Positions 12,346 through 15,275 of a stretch of 15,275 bases of DNA are shown in pieces. The notes beneath the pieces were generated by a model. The model saw only the letters and a list, made by a program, of their open reading frames with translations. It did not search any database and was not told the origin of the DNA. Within the stretch, counting starts at the first letter, position 1; the number at the start of each line of letters is the position of its first letter. The stretch is taken from the NCBI GenBank assembly GCA_027019845.1, contig JALUWE010000132.1, positions 1 to 15,275 on the forward strand, given 5' to 3'. The stretch comes from Anaerolineales bacterium (GTDB lineage: Bacteria; Chloroflexota; Anaerolineae; Anaerolineales; JABWBV01). Both the position numbers and the translations under genes were made by a program.

Positions 12346-15237
12346 ATGACCGATGCGATCCGCGCCTTGCTGCAACCCACGGATGATTTTGCGCCCCGGC
12401 ACATCGGCCCGCGCGACGAGGAGATCGACCAAATGCTGCAAACGCTGGGCTTTTCCTCGTTGGACGAGCTGACCGACGCAGCAGTGCCGGAAACTATTCG
12501 TATGCAGGGGGCGTTGAACCTGCCGGAACCGCTCGGCGAGGCCGAAATGCTGGCCGAAATGCGCGCCCTGGCCGGGCAGAACCAGGTGCTGCGCTCCCTG
12601 ATCGGCCAGGGTTTCTACGACACCATCACCCCCAGCGTGATCCAGCGCAACATCCTGGAAAACCCCGGCTGGTACACGCAATACACCCCCTACCAGCCCG
12701 AAATCTCCCAGGGCCGGCTGGAGGCGCTGCTCAATTTCCAGACCATGATCACCGACCTGACCGGCATGGAGATCGCCAACGCCTCCCTGCTCGACGAGGG
12801 CACCGCCGCGGGAGAAGCCATGACCATGACCCACCGGCTGCGCCCGCGCAAATCCACGGCCAACGTGTTCTTCGTCTCCGAACGCTGCCACCCTCACGTG
12901 ATCGCGGTGGTACGAACCCGCGCCGAACCGCTGGGGATCGAAGTGATCGTCGGCGACCACGAAAGCTACGACTTCGACCAGCCGACGTTTGGCGTGTTGC
13001 TGCAATATCCGGCCACCGATGGCGAGGTGTTCGATTATGAGGGCTTTATCGCCCGCGGCCACGAACACGGCGCGCTGGCCGTGGTGTCTGCGGATTTGCT
13101 GGCCCTCACGCTGCTGCGCCCGCCCGGAGAGTTCGGGGCCGACGTGGTGGTGGGCAACAGCCAGCGGTTCGGCGTCCCGTTAGGGTACGGCGGGCCGCAC
13201 GCCGGCTACATGGCCACCCGCGAGGCGTTCAAACGCCAGATGCCGGGGCGTCTGATCGGGGTATCGCGCGACGCGCAAGGCAACCCGGCGCTGCGCATGG
13301 CCTTGCAAACCCGTGAGCAGCACATCCGCCGCGAGCGGGCTACCAGCAACATCTGCACCGCGCAGGTGCTGCTGGCGATCCTGGCCTCCATGTACGCGGT
13401 CTATCACGGCCCGCAGGGGCTGAAACGCATCGCGCAGCGGGTTCACCTGCTGGCCGAGGCCCTGCGTGAGGGGCTGAAACGCCTGGGCTACACGCTCAAC
13501 ACCGGCGCGATTTTCGACACCCTCAAAATCGCGGCCACGCCGGAACAGGGGGAACGGATCGCGGCCGCGGCGCGAGCGCGCGGCATCAACCTGGCGGTCT
13601 ACCCGGATGGCGGTCTGGGTATTTCCCTGGACGAGCGCAGCGACGCGCAAGAAGTGGAAACGCTGCTGGAAATCTTCGGCGCGCAGCCGGGGCAGTTCGA
13701 GGTGACCGCGCTGGCCGCAGCCGTCGAGGCGGAGTATCCCGCACCGCTGGCGCGCACCAGCGCGTATCTGACCCACCCGGTCTTCAACAGCTATCACTCC
13801 GAAACCGAGATGTTGCGCTACATCCACCGGCTGGCAGCGCGCGACCTGTCGCTGGCGTATGCCATGATCCCGTTGGGGTCGTGTACCATGAAGCTGAACG
13901 CCACCACCGAGATGCTGCCGATCACCTGGCCGGAGTTCGCGCGGATGCACCCCTTCGCGCCGCTCGATCAGGCACGCGGCTACCACGAGTTGTTCCGCCG
14001 CCTGGCCGAATGGCTGAAAGAGATCACCGGTTTCGCCGCGGTCTCGTTCCAGCCCAACTCCGGCGCGGCTGGCGAGTATGCCGGGCTGCGGGTGATCGCC
14101 GCGTACCAGGCCGCGCGTGGGGAGGGCCACCGCAATGTGTGCCTGATCCCCAGCTCCGCACACGGCACCAACCCGGCCAGCGCGGTGATGGCGGGCATGA
14201 AAGTGGTGGTGGTGGCCTGCGACGATCAGGGCAACATCGACGTGGACGACCTGCGCGCCAAAGCCGAACAGCACCGCCAGAATCTGGCCGCGCTGATGGT
14301 GACTTATCCCTCCACCCACGGCGTATTCGAGGCCGCCATCAAAGAGATCTGCCAGATCGTCCACGACAACGGCGGGCTGGTGTACATGGACGGCGCCAAC
14401 ATGAACGCCATGGTCGGCCTGGCCCGGCCTGCGGAGTTCGGCGCGGACGTGTGCCACCTGAACCTGCACAAGACCTTCAGCATCCCGCACGGCGGCGGCG
14501 GCCCGGGCGCAGGCCCGATCTGTGTCACCCAGGAGCTGGCGCCTTTCCTGCCCGATCACCCTCAGGTCCCGGGTGTGGGCGGGGAACAGGCCTTTGGCAC
14601 GGCGGCCTCCGGCCCGTGGGGCAGCCCCAGCATCCTGCCGATCTCTTACGCTTACATTCGGATGCTCGGGCCGCAAGGCGCGAAAAAGGCCTCCCAGGTC
14701 GCCATTCTGAATGCCAACTATCTGGCGCACCGCCTTGATCCCCATTTTCCGGTGCTGTACAAGGGCGAAAACGGCCTGGTAGCGCACGAGTGCATCCTGG
14801 ACTTGCGCCACCTGCGCCACACCGCCACGGTGATGGACGTTGCCAAGCGGTTGATGGATTATGGCTTTCACGCGCCGACGGTCGCTTTCCCGGTACACGA
14901 TACCTTGATGATCGAACCTACCGAAAGCGAACCCCTGCGCGAGCTAAACCGCTTCTGCGAGGCCATGATCGCCATCCGTGCCGAGATTCGCGCCATCGAG
15001 AACGGCGAGATCGACCCGCACGACAATCCGCTGGCCAACGCGCCGCACCCAGCCGGAGTGGTGGCCGCGGATGAGTGGCAGCACCCCTACAGCCGCGAGC
15101 AGGCAGCGTTCCCCTCTGAATTCGTGCGCCAACACAAGTTTTGGCCCGCGGTGGCGCGCCTCGACGAGGTGTACGGCGACCGGCACCTGTTCTGCGTTTG
15201 CCCGCCGGTGGAGGCGTATGGGGAGGCTGTCTCGTAG
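12346..15237 (+). CDS. gcvP: Glycine dehydrogenase (decarboxylating), GcvP, single chain
   Basis: The 963-residue PLP enzyme decarboxylates glycine and loads the aminomethyl group onto lipoyl-GcvH. The N-terminus 'FAPRHIGPRDEEIDQML' is the family signature. The first half (about 1-450) is the GcvPA-like domain with 'YTPYQPEISQGRLEALLNFQTMI'. The second half is the GcvPB-like domain with 'IPLGSCTMKLNATTEM', 'CLIPSSAHGTNPASA' and the PLP lysine K709 in 'HLNLHKTFSIPHGGGGPG'. E. coli GcvP is 957 residues, so this is the fused form and not the split PA/PB form of many Firmicutes. AGGAGG lies 6 nt before the ATG. It lies 92 bp after gcvH, presumably in the same transcript. gcvT does not appear between gcvH and gcvP or in the 38 bp that remain. 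Confidence 0.98.
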   Translation: MTDAIRALLQPTDDFAPRHIGPRDEEIDQMLQTLGFSSLDELTDAAVPETIRMQGALNLPEPLGEAEMLAEMRALAGQNQVLRSLIGQGFYDTITPSVIQRNILENPGWYTQYTPYQPEISQGRLEALLNFQTMITDLTGMEIANASLLDEGTAAGEAMTMTHRLRPRKSTANVFFVSERCHPHVIAVVRTRAEPLGIEVIVGDHESYDFDQPTFGVLLQYPATDGEVFDYEGFIARGHEHGALAVVSADLLALTLLRPPGEFGADVVVGNSQRFGVPLGYGGPHAGYMATREAFKRQMPGRLIGVSRDAQGNPALRMALQTREQHIRRERATSNICTAQVLLAILASMYAVYHGPQGLKRIAQRVHLLAEALREGLKRLGYTLNTGAIFDTLKIAATPEQGERIAAAARARGINLAVYPDGGLGISLDERSDAQEVETLLEIFGAQPGQFEVTALAAAVEAEYPAPLARTSAYLTHPVFNSYHSETEMLRYIHRLAARDLSLAYAMIPLGSCTMKLNATTEMLPITWPEFARMHPFAPLDQARGYHELFRRLAEWLKEITGFAAVSFQPNSGAAGEYAGLRVIAAYQAARGEGHRNVCLIPSSAHGTNPASAVMAGMKVVVVACDDQGNIDVDDLRAKAEQHRQNLAALMVTYPSTHGVFEAAIKEICQIVHDNGGLVYMDGANMNAMVGLARPAEFGADVCHLNLHKTFSIPHGGGGPGAGPICVTQELAPFLPDHPQVPGVGGEQAFGTAASGPWGSPSILPISYAYIRMLGPQGAKKASQVAILNANYLAHRLDPHFPVLYKGENGLVAHECILDLRHLRHTATVMDVAKRLMDYGFHAPTVAFPVHDTLMIEPTESEPLRELNRFCEAMIAIRAEIRAIENGEIDPHDNPLANAPHPAGVVAADEWQHPYSREQAAFPSEFVRQHKFWPAVARLDEVYGDRHLFCVCPPVEAYGEAVS

Positions 15238-15248
15238 GAGGGCGGGGG

Positions 15249-15268
15249 GCTTGGGGGAGCTTGGGGGA
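15249..15268. repeat. Two tandem copies of a 10-bp G-rich unit at the window end
   Basis: GCTTGGGGGA occurs twice in a row, followed by a degenerate third unit (ACTCGGG) that runs off the window. It begins just after the gcvP stop codon. The array may continue to the right. Confidence 0.5.
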
Positions 15269-15275
15269 ACTCGGG

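Noticed and set aside
13180..14898. A 572-codon open frame on the minus strand opposite gcvP
   Set aside because: It is the antisense shadow of gcvP with biased composition (many R, G, H, Q, V). The gcvP frame has all family motifs including the PLP lysine.

Overview
The window looks like chromosomal DNA from an Anaerolineae-type member of the Chloroflexota. This is inferred from the moderately high GC, the gene mixture and the degenerate short repeats between genes; it is not proven. There are no rRNA, tRNA, phage or CRISPR features. Two metabolic blocks fill the window: a glycerol/dihydroxyacetone block on the minus strand (about 1-9300, followed by fmt to 10215) and a glycine cleavage block on the plus strand (about 11440-15237). 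Two small DUF4870-like membrane protein genes lie between them.

Glycerol block, in order of minus-strand transcription. fmt (10215-9262) overlaps the start of dhaR (9275-7290), an activator with GAF, PAS, AAA+ and Fis-type HTH domains. After a dhaR terminator comes a 450 bp control region. It holds two matching 19-bp dyads, a near-consensus sigma-70 type promoter and a long leader with its own intrinsic terminator. It drives glpF (uptake facilitator), dhaK and dhaL (dihydroxyacetone kinase subunits) and glpK (glycerol kinase), which ends at a strong hairpin. A second unit follows: a small two-helix membrane protein, a SAM-dependent methyltransferase with a C-terminal Cys cluster, a short GlpA-type glycerol-3-phosphate dehydrogenase and, at the window edge, the start of an SdhB-like iron-sulfur protein. 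A 141 bp MITE-like element sits between the last two. Together the genes can import glycerol, phosphorylate glycerol or DHA, and oxidise glycerol-3-phosphate to DHAP, with electrons probably leaving through the Fe-S protein.

Middle region. Two plus-strand DUF4870-type genes (10475-10792 and 10952-11374) each have a perfect copy of a 20-bp sequence upstream. A terminator separates them.

Glycine block. A good promoter (11444-11472), a tandem glycine riboswitch and an intrinsic terminator precede gcvH and a full-length single-chain gcvP. gcvT is not in the window.

The most interesting points are the regulatory design of the DHA/glycerol operon (a DhaR lacking the sigma-54 contact motif, paired operators, a sigma-70 type promoter and an attenuator-like leader) and the unusual GlpA plus SdhB-like oxidation unit. 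I found no clear evidence of an entirely new type of system.
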